64,000 bases of DNA from Paratrimastix pyriformis (Eukaryota; Preaxostyla; Paratrimastigidae), in assembly GCA_027972325.1 (NCBI GenBank), contig JAPMOS010000009.1, positions 414,501 to 478,500 on the forward strand, given 5' to 3'. The notes under the pieces were generated by a model that saw nothing but the letters and a program-made list of their open reading frames with translations, did not search any database and was not told the origin of the DNA. Of this stretch, positions 1 through 18,200 are shown one piece after another. Every line of letters starts with the position of its first letter. Position 1 is the stretch's first letter. The position numbers were made by a program, and so were the translations under genes.

Positions 1-1956
1 CTCTTCTTCAATGACATCATCGAGATACCCACCGCCGATGCCCTGGCCGCCCTCATCGGTCCCTGCAAGGGCCTTGCCGAACTGTGGTTCTGTTCAGAAG
101 GGTCGCCTCTTTCCCCAAACGTTTCCGGATGTGGTTGCACCGAGGCCGCCTGTGCCGGGTGGGTGGATGAGGCCTTTAGTGGACACGACCAGCTGGCCGT
201 CCTCGAGTACCTGCCGACGTGCTCTGAGTGCGTCATCGAGCGCATCCTCTGCCACCTGCCCAGCCTGGCTTATCTCCGCCTCGGCCCATCCACCCCCATT
301 CGCACCCACTTGCTGGCTGCCATCGCCCGCTGCTGCCCCCACCTCCAATCGCTGCGAATCGACACCGCATTTCGCAATGATGCTGACTTCACTGCCCTGG
401 CACCCCTGGCGGGATCCCTCGAGCAGTTCCGCTTTGATTCGATTCGCCCTCCGACGAATCTGGCCGCCTTCGTGAGCAGCCTCTCGGCCGTTGATACGCT
501 GCACCTGAGCCACTGCTCCCCTGCGGCCCTCGAGCCCCTCGCAGACCACCTGACCCGCCTCCGCCTGCAGCTCGGAGCATTCGGCGTGGCCAGGGAGGAT
601 CTGCCCGGCCCCTGGTTCACTCAACTGGAGCGCCTCACGTTGGAGGGCTGCCCTCCCTCTTGGGCGGCTCTGGGGCGGCTCCTAGCACCCAATCGGGCGA
701 CCCTGCAGCGGCTCAAGCTTGCAATCGACAGGCCCCCTGATGCCGACACTGGGCTGGTGCCATTTCTGGCCTCCCTGGACGCCTTGCCCCTGCTGACGCA
801 CCTGAAGCTGGTCTTCCGTGGGCTTCCCCCCGGGGCGGACATCGTCACGACCCTGCCGTCCGGGCTGTTTGGCCGACTGGATCATCTCACCCTCGACCTG
901 GTTGCTCGAGCTGAACCCACCGCCATCCCGCCCCGCCCCATCCGCATCGCCAGCGCGCCACTTCAATACCTTCACCTCCCCGAGATGAACAGCAGCGCGC
1001 TCATACTTGAATGTCCCACCCTGGTCGAGCTCCATCTGGCCGAGGAGGGGAGCCCGGGTCCGCTGACCCTGAAATGCCCGCAGCTCCGCCTGATCCGAAA
1101 CCTGCCCGAGCAGCTCGATGGTTCCTCGCTCCCCATGCCCGGTCTGGTGAGTGCGAGTGCGAGTACCCAGTTTCACGACCCGGTCTGGCTGCCGGACCTG
1201 CTGGCAGGGTCACCGCAGCTGTGGCAGATTACGGAGGTGGTTATAACCCAGCCGGATCTGCTGACCATGTTGGGCGCATCTGCCTCGCTGGTGGACATCC
1301 ACATGGACCTGGAGCTGACCCAAATGCCCAACCCGCTTGTCCTGCGGCCATTCGGGCAGCTGAAGACCCTCCAGCTTCTGGTGACGTTTCACGACACGGT
1401 CGGCTCGTTCGACCTGCGTGTGGAGGCCCCGGGACTGTGCACCTTGGGTGTCGAGTGCATGGAGGCGGGGCTGACGCTGAATTGCCGGCTGGGATGTCCG
1501 GCCCTGACCCGCCTCGATCTTGTGCTCGAGGGGGGCCTCGCCTCTCTCGAGCTGCCGGATGAAGGGGCGCAGCTTCGCCGCCTGACCGTTGCGGCAGGTA
1601 CCTGCCCGCCCGCCAGCCTGCTGGGCTTACTGGCCCGACACGGGAGTCGCCTTCGTTACGTCGACCTGTTTTTGGATGATGTCTGGCCCCAGCCGGTTGT
1701 TGCGGCCCTGGACGGGCTGCCCCAGCTCACGACCCTCCGCCTGGCTATCAGCAAGGCCCCGTCACCCCTGTCGCTGGCCTGCCCCCACCTGCGGACGCTC
1801 AAGTTCTCCGGGACTCGGGGCGTGGCAGACAGGGAGCACAGGGTGGTGCTGGCCTGCCCCTTGCTGGAGACACTCGAGGGGCTCCGTGATCCCGGCCGCC
1901 AGCTGGAGCTGGCCGTGCCTGCGCCGAACATGCCCCCGCCCGAGCTGATGCGCTGA
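1..1956 (+). CDS. F-box/leucine-rich repeat protein, 5' partial
   Basis: The frame is open from base 1 to the TGA at 1954-1956 (about 651 residues), so the gene starts outside the window. The first ATG at 163 is not the true start: codons before it match the region just after the F-box of the inverted paralogue at 2450-4621, including the shared motif GCGCTEAACAGWVDEAF. The protein is a run of degenerate leucine-rich repeats (LxxLxL with frequent Cys-Pro, e.g. LTLKCPQLRLI). It lacks the F-box here only because it is cut. The paralogue suggests a substrate-recognition subunit of an SCF-type ubiquitin ligase, but no substrate can be inferred. No intron is needed in this part. Confidence 0.85.
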   Translation, partial: LFFNDIIEIPTADALAALIGPCKGLAELWFCSEGSPLSPNVSGCGCTEAACAGWVDEAFSGHDQLAVLEYLPTCSECVIERILCHLPSLAYLRLGPSTPIRTHLLAAIARCCPHLQSLRIDTAFRNDADFTALAPLAGSLEQFRFDSIRPPTNLAAFVSSLSAVDTLHLSHCSPAALEPLADHLTRLRLQLGAFGVAREDLPGPWFTQLERLTLEGCPPSWAALGRLLAPNRATLQRLKLAIDRPPDADTGLVPFLASLDALPLLTHLKLVFRGLPPGADIVTTLPSGLFGRLDHLTLDLVARAEPTAIPPRPIRIASAPLQYLHLPEMNSSALILECPTLVELHLAEEGSPGPLTLKCPQLRLIRNLPEQLDGSSLPMPGLVSASASTQFHDPVWLPDLLAGSPQLWQITEVVITQPDLLTMLGASASLVDIHMDLELTQMPNPLVLRPFGQLKTLQLLVTFHDTVGSFDLRVEAPGLCTLGVECMEAGLTLNCRLGCPALTRLDLVLEGGLASLELPDEGAQLRRLTVAAGTCPPASLLGLLARHGSRLRYVDLFLDDVWPQPVVAALDGLPQLTTLRLAISKAPSPLSLACPHLRTLKFSGTRGVADREHRVVLACPLLETLEGLRDPGRQLELAVPAPNMPPPELMR

Positions 1957-2045
1957 GAGGCTCCGTCCAAACAAACCGCCACTACCGGGGGGACCCAAAA
2001 AGACCGCTGGTGACGATTTGTCGGCGCATCGGCACATGGATGATG

Positions 2046-2077
<32 letters not shown>

Positions 2078-2449
2078 GACCGAAAAGACGGGGTTGATGC
2101 GGGTGAGCCGTTGGCAATGCATCAGAAGAGGGGTTTTTTCCGGGGAAGCAGACCGCCCGGAGATTCGGAGAGAGACATCCAACTGTATGTTTGCTGGACG
2201 CAAGCTCAGAGAAACGTTCCTCCCGCCTTCGCTAGGGGGATCTGCTCCGGCAGACATCGCCCTGGGTCAATCTCCGCGTCCCTCAAATTTTTGTGCAGCA
2301 GACGGAAGATCTCCTGTGGCCAAGATCATGTTTGTTCACTGGCAAACAAACGCGGAAAGAAAAGCATGCCTGTATTTGAGGGCACGCAAAACAAATCCTC
2401 TTGGGAGACAGTTGGTGTTGGCCTGGCTGGATTTGGGCCAAGGAGCGTC
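1957..2449. other. convergent intergenic gap with poly-G tract
   Basis: This stretch separates the 3' ends of two tail-to-tail paralogues. It holds a run of about 30 G at 2047-2076. I see no conserved coding frame; open frames across it are shadows of the flanking coding sequence. Confidence 0.7.
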
Positions 2450-4621
2450 TCAAGGTCTCGCGTCGGGCGGGGGCAGGTTCGGCGCAGGCACGGCCAGCTC
2501 GAGCTGGCGGCTGGGATCACGGAGCCCCACGAGGACCTCCAGCAGCGGGCATGCCAGCACCACCCTGTGCTCACTGTCTGCATTGCCCTCAGCTACGTAG
2601 AACTTGAGAGTCCGCAGCTGAGGGCAGGCCAGCGAGAGGGGTGATGGAGCATTGCTGATGAACAGGCCGAGGGTCGTGAGCCGGGGCAGCCCGTCCAGGG
2701 CCGCAATAACCGGCTGAGGCCACTCATCATCTGTCGAGACCAAGTCGACGTGGCGCAGGAGACTCCCTTGTCGGGTCAGTAAGCCAAGTATGGTGGCGGG
2801 CTGCCAGTGGCCGGCTATGGCCAGGCGGCGAAGCTGCGCCCCTTCACCAGGCAGCTCGAGGGATGCAATGCACCCCGTGAGCATAAAACAGAGGCAGGTC
2901 AGGGCCGGGCATCTCAGCCGGCATTTCAGCTGCTCCAGTCCCGCGTCCATGCTCTCGATGGACAAGAGGTGCAGCCCCGGGGCCTCCACATGCAGGTCGA
3001 ACGGCCCTGCCGCATTGTGAAGCGACAGCTGGAGCCAAAGGGACTCCAGCCGTCCCGGCAGCCGCAGAACGAGCGGGTTGGGCATTTGAGCCAGACCCAG
3101 GCTCAAATGCAGGTTGACCAGCGATGCGGATGAGCACAGCATGGTCAGCAGGTCCGGTCGGGTCAACCACATCTCGGTAATCTGCCACAGCCGCGGCGAC
3201 CCAGCCAGCAGGTCTGGCAACCAGACCGGGTCGCAAAAATGGGTACTCGCACTCACCAGACCGGGCAGAGATGAGCTCTCGAGCTGCTCGGGCAGATCTT
3301 GGATCAGGCGGAGCCGCGGGCACTTCAGAGTCAGCGGACCCATGCGTCCCTCGGACAGAAGATGGAGCTCGTCCAAGGCGGGACAGTCAAGCGTGAGCGG
3401 GATGTTCATCTCAAGGAGGTGAAGACACTTGAGCCGGTCGCTTGTGATGCAAAAGGGGCGCGGGGTCAATGGTTCAGCTGGCACATTCATGCCGAGGGTG
3501 AGGTGTTCCAGTCGGCCAAACAGTCCAGGCGGCAAGGCCGTGAAGTCAGTCCCTGGGGGAAGTGCCACGAAGATCAGCTTCAGGTGCGTCAACTGGGGCA
3601 GGGTGTCCAGGGAGGCGAGAAATGGCACCAGCCCAGTGTCGGCATCGTTGATTGTCAGCTTGAGGCGCTGCAGGGTCGTCCGATTGGCCGCCAGGAGCCG
3701 CCCCAGGGCCGCCCAAGAGGGAGGGCAGCCCTCCAACGTGAGGCGCTCCAGTCGAATGAACGAGGGGCCGGGCAGATCCTCTTCCCTGGCATTATCCAGC
3801 ATCGAGAAAAGCCCGAATATTCCGAGCTGCAGGCTGAGACGTGTCAGGTGGGAGGCGAGGGGTTCGAGGGCGGCAGGGGGGCAGTGGCTCAGGTGCAGCG
3901 TTTCAACGGCCGAGAGGCTGCTCACGAACGGGGCCAGACTCGCTGGCAGACGACCGGAACTGATGCGGAGCTGCTGGAGGGATCCCGCCAGAGGCGCCAG
4001 GGCAGTGCCGTCGATATCATTGAGTTCTGCTGCTGCTTCGATTCGCAGCGATTGGAGGTGGGGGCAGCAGCGGGCGATGGCAGCCAGCAGGTGGGTGCGA
4101 ATGAGGGTGGATGGGCCGAGGCGGAGATCAACCAGGCTGGGCAGGTGGCAGAGGATGCGCTCGATGACGCACTCAGAGCACGTCGGCAGGTACTCGAGAA
4201 CGGCCAGCTGGTCGTGCCCACCAAAGGCCTCATCCACCCACCCGGCACAGGCGGCCTCGGTGCAACCACAACCGTATACGTTCGGATCAAGAGTTGACCC
4301 GGCCGAACGGAAAGACAATCTGACAAGGCCCTTGCAGGGACCGATGAGGGCGGCCAGGGCATCGGCGGTGGGTCTCAGGGGTTCACCTTCAAAGCTGTCA
4401 TCGAAGAGGAGTTCTCGTGGAGTTCCCAGTACAGCCCGGCGAATAGGATGAGAAAGGCTCAACAGCTGCACGTACGTCGTCATCAGGTGATTTGACTCCA
4501 CGATGCATAGAAGGAGTTCGGGTGGCAGAAGGGCGAAAAAATTCACGAGCGTTGCAGGTGCTTCCCTCTGAGCAGCAAGGAAGGATGTGTGGGAATGGTT
4601 GGCGTTATGGGGTTGACGCAT
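2450..4621 (-). CDS. F-box/leucine-rich repeat protein (complete paralogue)
   Basis: A single uninterrupted 723-residue frame with an ATG at 4621. Residues about 28-75 form an F-box-like segment starting LLPPELLLCIVES, which normally binds SKP1. The rest is a long solenoid of irregular leucine-rich repeats closely matching the gene ending at 1956, which lies in inverted orientation with its tail towards this one. The two differ by short indels (for example an extra segment around LGIFGLFSMLDNAREED here). The likely role is an F-box adaptor of a cullin-RING ubiquitin ligase, inferred from domain order only. It shares a roughly 450-bp upstream region with the divergent gene at 5076. Confidence 0.85.
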   Translation of the reverse strand: MRQPHNANHSHTSFLAAQREAPATLVNFFALLPPELLLCIVESNHLMTTYVQLLSLSHPIRRAVLGTPRELLFDDSFEGEPLRPTADALAALIGPCKGLVRLSFRSAGSTLDPNVYGCGCTEAACAGWVDEAFGGHDQLAVLEYLPTCSECVIERILCHLPSLVDLRLGPSTLIRTHLLAAIARCCPHLQSLRIEAAAELNDIDGTALAPLAGSLQQLRISSGRLPASLAPFVSSLSAVETLHLSHCPPAALEPLASHLTRLSLQLGIFGLFSMLDNAREEDLPGPSFIRLERLTLEGCPPSWAALGRLLAANRTTLQRLKLTINDADTGLVPFLASLDTLPQLTHLKLIFVALPPGTDFTALPPGLFGRLEHLTLGMNVPAEPLTPRPFCITSDRLKCLHLLEMNIPLTLDCPALDELHLLSEGRMGPLTLKCPRLRLIQDLPEQLESSSLPGLVSASTHFCDPVWLPDLLAGSPRLWQITEMWLTRPDLLTMLCSSASLVNLHLSLGLAQMPNPLVLRLPGRLESLWLQLSLHNAAGPFDLHVEAPGLHLLSIESMDAGLEQLKCRLRCPALTCLCFMLTGCIASLELPGEGAQLRRLAIAGHWQPATILGLLTRQGSLLRHVDLVSTDDEWPQPVIAALDGLPRLTTLGLFISNAPSPLSLACPQLRTLKFYVAEGNADSEHRVVLACPLLEVLVGLRDPSRQLELAVPAPNLPPPDARP

Positions 4622-5075
4622 GCTACTCGGAGGAGCTGGATGAGATGTTGGTGGAGGAGAAACGAGGAGCCAAACCTTGTGTGAGTTCTCTCCTCTTCGG
4701 GACTCCCAAGTTGTCTCCTCCTCGAGGCCAACAAACCCGGTCGGGATCAGACAGGCGGGCCAAATTTACAGCATTGGCGGACCGCCAGGTTCTACCGACG
4801 CCGCCGGCCATCGAAACATCTCCTCCTGACATTTTCCCCGACATGTCCGCCGACTCCTCCTCATGATGACTGTTTGTCGTCACCACCTCCTCAGCCTCAA
4901 GTCGTTTGTGGCTCAGCGCGATTTGCCGGAGTATTCAATAGAACCAGGGGTTCGAAATACTGACACAGGAACCAAATTTGCTGGAGCCATTTTCGACATT
5001 CCTTCCTGATAGCGTCTGCTTGGCGAGGGTCCGTGCGCGAGGGGAACAACCATTTGCTTTTTTCTTTTTCTGTAG
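4622..5075. promoter_or_regulatory. divergent intergenic region, probable bidirectional promoter
   Basis: It lies between two divergently transcribed F-box/LRR genes and is less GC-rich than the genes. The plus-strand gene needs an upstream exon carrying its start codon, which should lie here; a 49-codon frame from ATG 4863 is a weak candidate that does not join cleanly. No core promoter motif was recognised. Confidence 0.4.
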
Positions 5076-8062
5076 CCATTTTTTTCGAGCGATCTTCTGA
5101 GCGCCATTCTCCAGGCCACAAACTGGGCCGCACGCTCCTATTGTGGGTTGCTTGCCATCGACCATAGAACACGCTCGTTTTTTCGCGGGAATGTTCGAAT
5201 TCTCGATTTCACTCCGGCATCTTATGACACAAGCGATGTCGAAAGAAGTGATGATCAGATCCCATCAGCCGAAGCCCTGGTGGCCTTGGTGGGACCATGT
5301 CACTCCCTCCAAAAGCTATCTCTCAATGGTTTCACTGGATGCGGCCGTGAGGAGTCGGCCTACACCGAGTGGGTCGACAGTGCCTTTGGGGGCTGCGGCC
5401 CCTCCCTGATGGCCCTCTCGCTGGGTCGCCTCTCCATGCCATCCGGTGCGTTAGCGCGCATTTTGGCGCACCTGCCTCACCTTGAATCGCTCGCCGTCGA
5501 TCTCGCCCTCAACGCACGCGCCGGGATCGGGATGTCGGATGGGGACATGACCCCGGTTCTATCCGTCATCGCCCAGTGCTGTCCGGGACTGCGCCAGCTC
5601 TCGCTGACCGGGCGCCAGCTGGCCTTCATCCCGAACCCGCTGCTGACCCAGCTCACCCACCTCACCCTGGAGGGAGCCCCCACGGGTCTGGAAGACCTGC
5701 TCCGGGCCAACGCCGGAACACTGCAGGCGATCCGCCTGCTGCCCGTGTCGGCCTGGGGTGGCATGCAGGCTGACTTCGCCCCGATGGCCTGCCTGACCGA
5801 GCTGGCCCTGCCCCCCAGGCTCTTCTCCGCCACCCCGGGGACGGTCGTGTCCCTGCTGGGCGCCGCGCCGACGGCCAACAGGAGTCTGGCCAGGCTGTGC
5901 CTCGGCTCCGACTTCATGCGACCTCAGCTGGCCGGGTTTCTCCGCGCCCGGGCAGACTGCCTGACCTCCGTTGATCTGACGGGCCCCGCCAGCCCCTACC
6001 CCGAGGTGCTGGCTGCCCTGGGGTCGATGACCCAGCTGCGCCACCTGGGGGTCGAGGTGGCCAACCTGGAGGAGGCGATCCCCCGGGTTCTGTTCGACCG
6101 TGGGTTGGAGAGTCTCACCGTCAGCATCACCCCGCCCACCGACGGCACTGCCCCGAAGGCCCAATGCCTGCATGCCCCCGGCCTGCGCCGCCTGGACCTG
6201 CAGACTGGCGGGGAGACTCTGTGGCTCGACTGCCCCGACCTGCTCGAGCTTGCGTGCCCGGTCCCCCAGGTCCGGGTTGTCGGTGGGTGGTGGGTGGCTG
6301 GCGTGGCGATTCAGCGGGCGATTTTTCGGGGTCCCCAACCCTGCCCCGGGTCGGCACAGTCATCGGCACGATCAACAAAGCAGCACAACAGATGATGAGC
6401 ACGCACCCACCACCATACCCATAATTGGCTGGAGATGGCTCCCATAATTTTTCGGTTTGGCCGGATGCTCTTCAGTCGCCCGCTCCTTACCCAAAGGCAT
6501 CCATTCGGGGGAAACCCCAACCACTTTTTCTACCACTGTGATGCAGCCCTTACAGGGCTGGCATGCTTCCTCCCTATTCCGGAGAGGGGGCGTGTTTCCC
6601 CAAATTTTTCCAAAACGTGTACAGACTCTCGATTCTTCCCTCTGAGATGACTGCTGCTGCAATTGGCATTGGACGGAGCAGCAGACCGCCTCATAGCCGA
6701 ACCAGTGAACTAAATACTCGAGATTCTTGCCACGAGATTCTTGCCAGGGAGTCGTCGCCCACGATCTCTTGGACAACTGAAAAGAGGAATGCAGTTGTGA
6801 GCGAGTGCCAGACAAAAAACGCCTTCTTCGTCTCCTTCTTGGCGGGGGGTCTGGGGCTTCAAACACCCCAAAAAATGCGAGTGCGGGATTTGAAAGGCGA
6901 GGGGCGACGGGGGGTGGTTGCGCTTCCTCATGGCGTCCTAACCCCATTTGACATCCTGCCCCCTCCCCCCTTGCAGATCGCCTACACACTGCTCCTGCAG
7001 TGTCCCCGCCTGCGCCAGCTCACCCGTCTGACCCGTTTGGCCAGCCTGAACATGACCGACGGCCCGCTGGCCGAGCTGACCCACCTGACCGTCGACCAGC
7101 CCCCCGACCAGCCCCCAGGCGGCCCCCAGTGGCTTGAAGCGCTGCTGCCTCGCCTGGCCGCCCTGCGCACGCTCACCGGGACTGCCCCGCTCGACATGAG
7201 CACATTCGCACGGGTGTGCGCCGGCCTGCTGTGCCCGCGCCTGGTGAGCCTCCAGGTGGTCGTTGGGCCATCGAGCCAGGACAGCCACCAACCCCGCGAC
7301 GTCCTCTTCCGCGTTCGGCCGGGCATCCGGACCCTCAGTGCCACCGTGCAGGAATACGTGCGTCGGGTGACGGTCGAGGGCCCCAACCTGGAGCGCCTCA
7401 GCCTGAGTTTTCCCAGGGCCTGCCTGGAACTGACACTGCGCTGCCCGGAGCTCGTCTCCCTGCAGCTGGACGCCTCGTCGTACCGGGCCCCGGTGGCCCT
7501 GGGCCCCATGCCCCGGCTTCGCCGGCTGGGCCTGGACATGACCTCTGGCGGCAAGCTGGCCCTGGACCCGCACGTGCGCAGCCTGATCCGGTCAGCGGCC
7601 GTGGCCAATCTGCGCGCGCTAAGCCTGGGTTGCATCGACGCGGGCACTGTCGACGTCCTGCAGGCCCACTGGCCGCCCGGCCTGGTGGCCCTCGACCTGA
7701 CCATGGACGAGCTGCTGGCGCACGAGGAGGAGCTTGTCATTCGGGTGCCGCCCCGCCTGCGTCGGCTCACGGTCCGGGGCCACCGGTGGGCGACCCTGGG
7801 CCTGGTCGAGCTGCTCCACCCCAAGGATGTCAACGGTCCCGTGGCCCTGGAGGAGGTCTGCATCGAGGCGGGCGAGGCGGGGCCCGTCAAGGTGCGCGGG
7901 CCGCAGCACTTTCCCTACTGGCGCCGGGTGGAGTGCCCCGTGGGGACCCCCGTGGACCAGCTGCAGGAGACGCTGCCTGGGATGGAAGTCAGCACATACT
8001 CCACTGGGATGCGCGGCGGCGGAAGGGGCGGGCGGGGACGCGGCCGGAGGTGGCGAGGGTAA
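5076..8062 (+). CDS. F-box/leucine-rich repeat protein, two exons seen
   Basis: Exons 5076-6269 and 6977-8062 join in phase 0 across a 707-nt intron (CAG|GTCCGG ... TTGCAG|ATC). The first exon starts after a pyrimidine-rich acceptor at 5075; an in-frame TAG at 5073-5075 shows it cannot extend further, so the ATG is in an unseen upstream exon. The exon opens with an F-box-like segment (SDLLSAILQATNWAAR) that aligns with the F-box of the gene at 2450-4621. About 700 residues of leucine-rich repeats follow, ending in a GGRGGRGRGRRWRG tail. The region near QHFPYWRRVECPVG resembles the terminal segment of the pseudogene near 19600. Probable SCF adaptor; substrate unknown. Confidence 0.82.
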
Positions 8063-8578
8063 TGAGGCTGTGATGACGGAGAGGTGCTGTAAATTTGCCT
8101 GTACTTGTGGTTGTGGTGACTAGGATCGCGGAACAAAGAAGACCGCCGGTAGCTCCTCCTCCCTTCCCCCGGATCATCGATGCCTGGCAGCAGACGGCGG
8201 GTGGGGAGGAGCAGCCGTTACATGGGGTGTTTTTTGGAGAAAAAAAGCGAACGAGGGGGATGAGGATGAGGAGGAGCGGGAATGACGTGTCGGGGCGGCG
8301 CATCAGAGAAGCACAAACGCGCCACTGGCCCCGCTCCCCCCAGGCAGACAACAACAACAACAGCAGCAGCAGCAGCAGCAGCAGTATCAACAAAGCGGCG
8401 GCGGAAACTCGCAGACTGCGCAGTTCCCACGCCCACAAGAGAAGGAAGACGAAGACGACGAAGACGAAGACGACGATGAAGACGATGACGAAGACGAGAG
8501 TCCGTCGAAGCCTCAGATGCCCCCCTTATCCCTTGCGCGATCATCCGAGAGCCGAACAGCAGCGTCCCATCCTGAATT
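8063..8578. other. convergent gap with CAG and GAC/GAA-type low complexity
   Basis: No gene is supported. It contains a CAG/CAA stretch near 8350-8385 and a GACGAA-type stretch near 8445-8500, and lies between two convergent genes. Confidence 0.6.
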
Positions 8579-8704
8579 ACTCGTTGAAGATGCGGTTCAT
8601 GGCCTCTGCGATCGACCACCCATCCCCGAGATGGATTTCCTTACTCGTTGAAGATGCGGTTCATGGCCTCTGCGATCGACCACCCATCCCCGAGATGGAT
8701 TTCC

Positions 8705-15251
<6,547 letters not shown>

Positions 15252-15254
15252 GTT

Positions 15255-18200
15255 TCAATCGATGGTGGACGTCTGAGCGCTGAGTGGCGCTGACGTGGTC
15301 GGCAGAGACGAGCGTGCCGGAATAAGACCCGACCCCCAAATGTCCCACTGCAACGAAAGAAAAGCCTCGTTTTCCACGGTTCGACTATTATCGTAGTGAA
15401 GTTGATTGCAAGGATGCCCAAACCTAAACAAACAAAAAAGGAAGATGTTGAATTCAGGAACCGCCGCCAGCAGACCCGAATGGTTTTGTCAAGAGATCCA
15501 GAAAAAAAGGTGGTTCTGTTGTCTATTGCGCCCACCGTCAGAGCCTTGACGGAGCCTTGATGGCCTGCGAGACAGGCTAAGTAAGCGGGCTGCTCGGCCG
15601 GGGCGCTGAGAGAGTACACCTGCAAGGAAGTTCGCGGTGAGGGTCGCAGTTCGCAAGCACAGACATGGATGTTGCCTCGGCCGTCTCCCATGAGGATATG
15701 AGTCCCCTTACGATCCGGGGGGGTGAAGGCCAGCGTCATGGCATATGGGGAACGACCACCCTCGGGGATGGGAACAGCGGCGCCCAGGTCAATCGTGGAG
15801 AGTGGGATGGGCTGGCTCGGGTCCGGGGCGAGACAGCAGGTCAAGTCGAAGAGCTACGCAACCACCAATACCGCTCGCTCAATCGAAACAGCATTCGATG
15901 CACCGACCTGGACGAGCCCGTCTGACGTTGCCACAGCCAGAGCGGGCCGAGCGGAGATTACCGGTGTCTGTGCCCCAGCCGAGGCGCTGGCCCACGAAAC
16001 GACTCCGCAATTCATCCCAGTCACTGCGACGCGAAGAGCCGGGCCGCCCGGGGTCGAGGCCACGAGGGACCGCGAGGCCACACAGTGACCGGGCGCGGAG
16101 CGGATGTCCCAAATCTGGGAGGTGAGCGAAGAACGTGCCACCGGGTGAGCCGCCGCAGGTCAAAGGGGAAGGTGGGGAAACGGACCTTGAGAATCCCACC
16201 CAGGGTGATCGTGGCAAAGCGGCCCGGAGCGGACGGGATCCGGACACACGAGTGCAGTGCCGCCGTGGGCAGCTTGGCCTGGCCCGGAGCGGGGCTCCCG
16301 TAGGCCCCGAGGAGGCGGCCCTCGGGCAGAGACCAGACCTAGCGAAGCGATGAGACAGCCATGCCATGCCATCCTCACATCCGAGTGCTGACAGCCAAAC
16401 AAGGCCCTCAGATGGCCGCTCACAGACCCGCGCGGTCCCATCCCAGTGGGTGCTCACCAGCCTGAGCCCGCCGTCGGCATCACCCAGGGTGATGGTGCAC
16501 AAGCTGGTCACGCCCCTCGGTCCCGTCTTCGCCCCATCAGCCCTGCCCGCCAGCCCCTGTCCAGCTGCTTCCGGGCCGCAGAGGGTGCGGGCCGAGGGGA
16601 CGGCCAGCGGCCAGGCGGTCGCATCCCCCCGAGCCGCCGTGGCGCGGTAGGCCAGCCGAGCTTGGGCAGTGTGCGCGCTGGTCAGGGACTCGACCGCGGG
16701 ATAGAGCTGGCCAAAGAGTGGGAGGGGGACATGATCAGGCTCAGCTCATAATGCTCGTGGAGGCGCCTTTTCCGCCACTCGTCCGTGGGAAGCCGACCAG
16801 ACCATGATTCGCCCGTCGGCACACCCAACGGCCACTGCCCACCGCCCCAGCTCCTCGCCTCGCCTGGGGCCCCAGCTCGCCACGGCCACGGCCCGGACGG
16901 GCGCCCCCACGTCCACGCTCTGGAGTTGCCGCATCTCAGCCAAATCCCACATCCGCAGGACAGCCTCCTCACCCCCCGAGATCACCAGCCCGCTCGGGAA
17001 GCAGGGGGCGGGGACTTGGGCTGATGACGGATCACTCGAAGCGGACGGGGCGGAATCCGAGCCAGGCGGGATGAATGCGACAGCGTGCACCCAGTCGGTG
17101 TGTGCGGTCAGGGTGCAGGTCCATTGGTAAGGCTGAGGGGCCATCGGCGAAGGGGCGAAGGGAAGAGCGGGCCGTGCGAAGGGCGGGGGCATGTGAGGAC
17201 GGTGCTGGATGGGAGGCGATGGTGACACCGGGGGCATGGATGAGGAAGATGGCACAAATGATGCCGCGCCGAGGTTGAAGCGCCGTGGGCCGCTGAGCGT
17301 CGGTCGCTCGACGACGGGCGGCGGGGATGGAGGTGGAGGAGATGGTGGCGATGGGGGCGACGGGGCAGGAAACGGCTCAATGACGAGGTGCTCGTCATTG
17401 GCCAAGGGGGCGACGACACATCGGGCCGTCCATTGCCCCCACAGGGCCATCCACTCCACGGGGAGCAGCCCCCCGCGGAGAGGGTCGGCACGCACGGGGG
17501 GCAGGGCGGCCTCCACGGGCCCAAACGTCTCCGTCTCGAGGGCAGCCGGAGTGTGGTCGCACAGGAAGGCCGACGTGGTGGAGGCAAGTGACTGCCATGG
17601 GAATTGTGGCGGGGATGGAGTGAATGTGGGAATGGGGAAGAGAGATATCCACCTCACCTCCATATCCCCACAAACTGCGGAGACGGAGACGGACATCGGC
17701 CTGTTGGAAGAAATCCTGAGGTCCGAGGGCCGGTGCCTCCTGGGTGAGCTGGCGCGCGTAACTTTCGGAGATCTCGCCCTGCCGGAGGGAGCCACCATCA
17801 AGTCGGCGCCAGAATGAGAGACATGTGCATGAGCGGGGAAAAGCCTTCCCACAGAAGACGATCAGACCCGCGACAGGATGATCCCCAGTGCCTTTGTCTG
17901 CTCCTCGATCGCCGTGCTGGCCGCGTCCCACCGCTCCTGCAGCTGCCCCAGAGCGACCGCCTCGGCACGAGCCAACTCGGCTAGGTGGAGTCATACGTCA
18001 CGAGGTGGAATCGAAGTCAAAAGGGGTGGCTGGCTGACCACGGAGGAGGTTGAATTGGGCTCGAACGCCCTCCTGCGCTGCTTGGAATCGGTCCCGTGCC
18101 TTCCTCTTGATCTGGTTGGCCCGGTCTTGTGATCCCTGCAGCTCGCGCATTCGGGTGGAGATTGCGCTGGCCTGCTCCAGTAGCATGGCCTGCCGGCGTA

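Noticed and set aside
3299-4451. Long plus-strand frames of 330-340 residues opposite the F-box/LRR gene
   Set aside because: They are antisense shadows in GC-rich coding DNA; only the minus frame gives leucine-rich repeats and an F-box.
4863-5012. 49-codon frame as first exon of the gene at 5076
   Set aside because: It ends at a stop without a donor that joins in phase to the 5076 exon.
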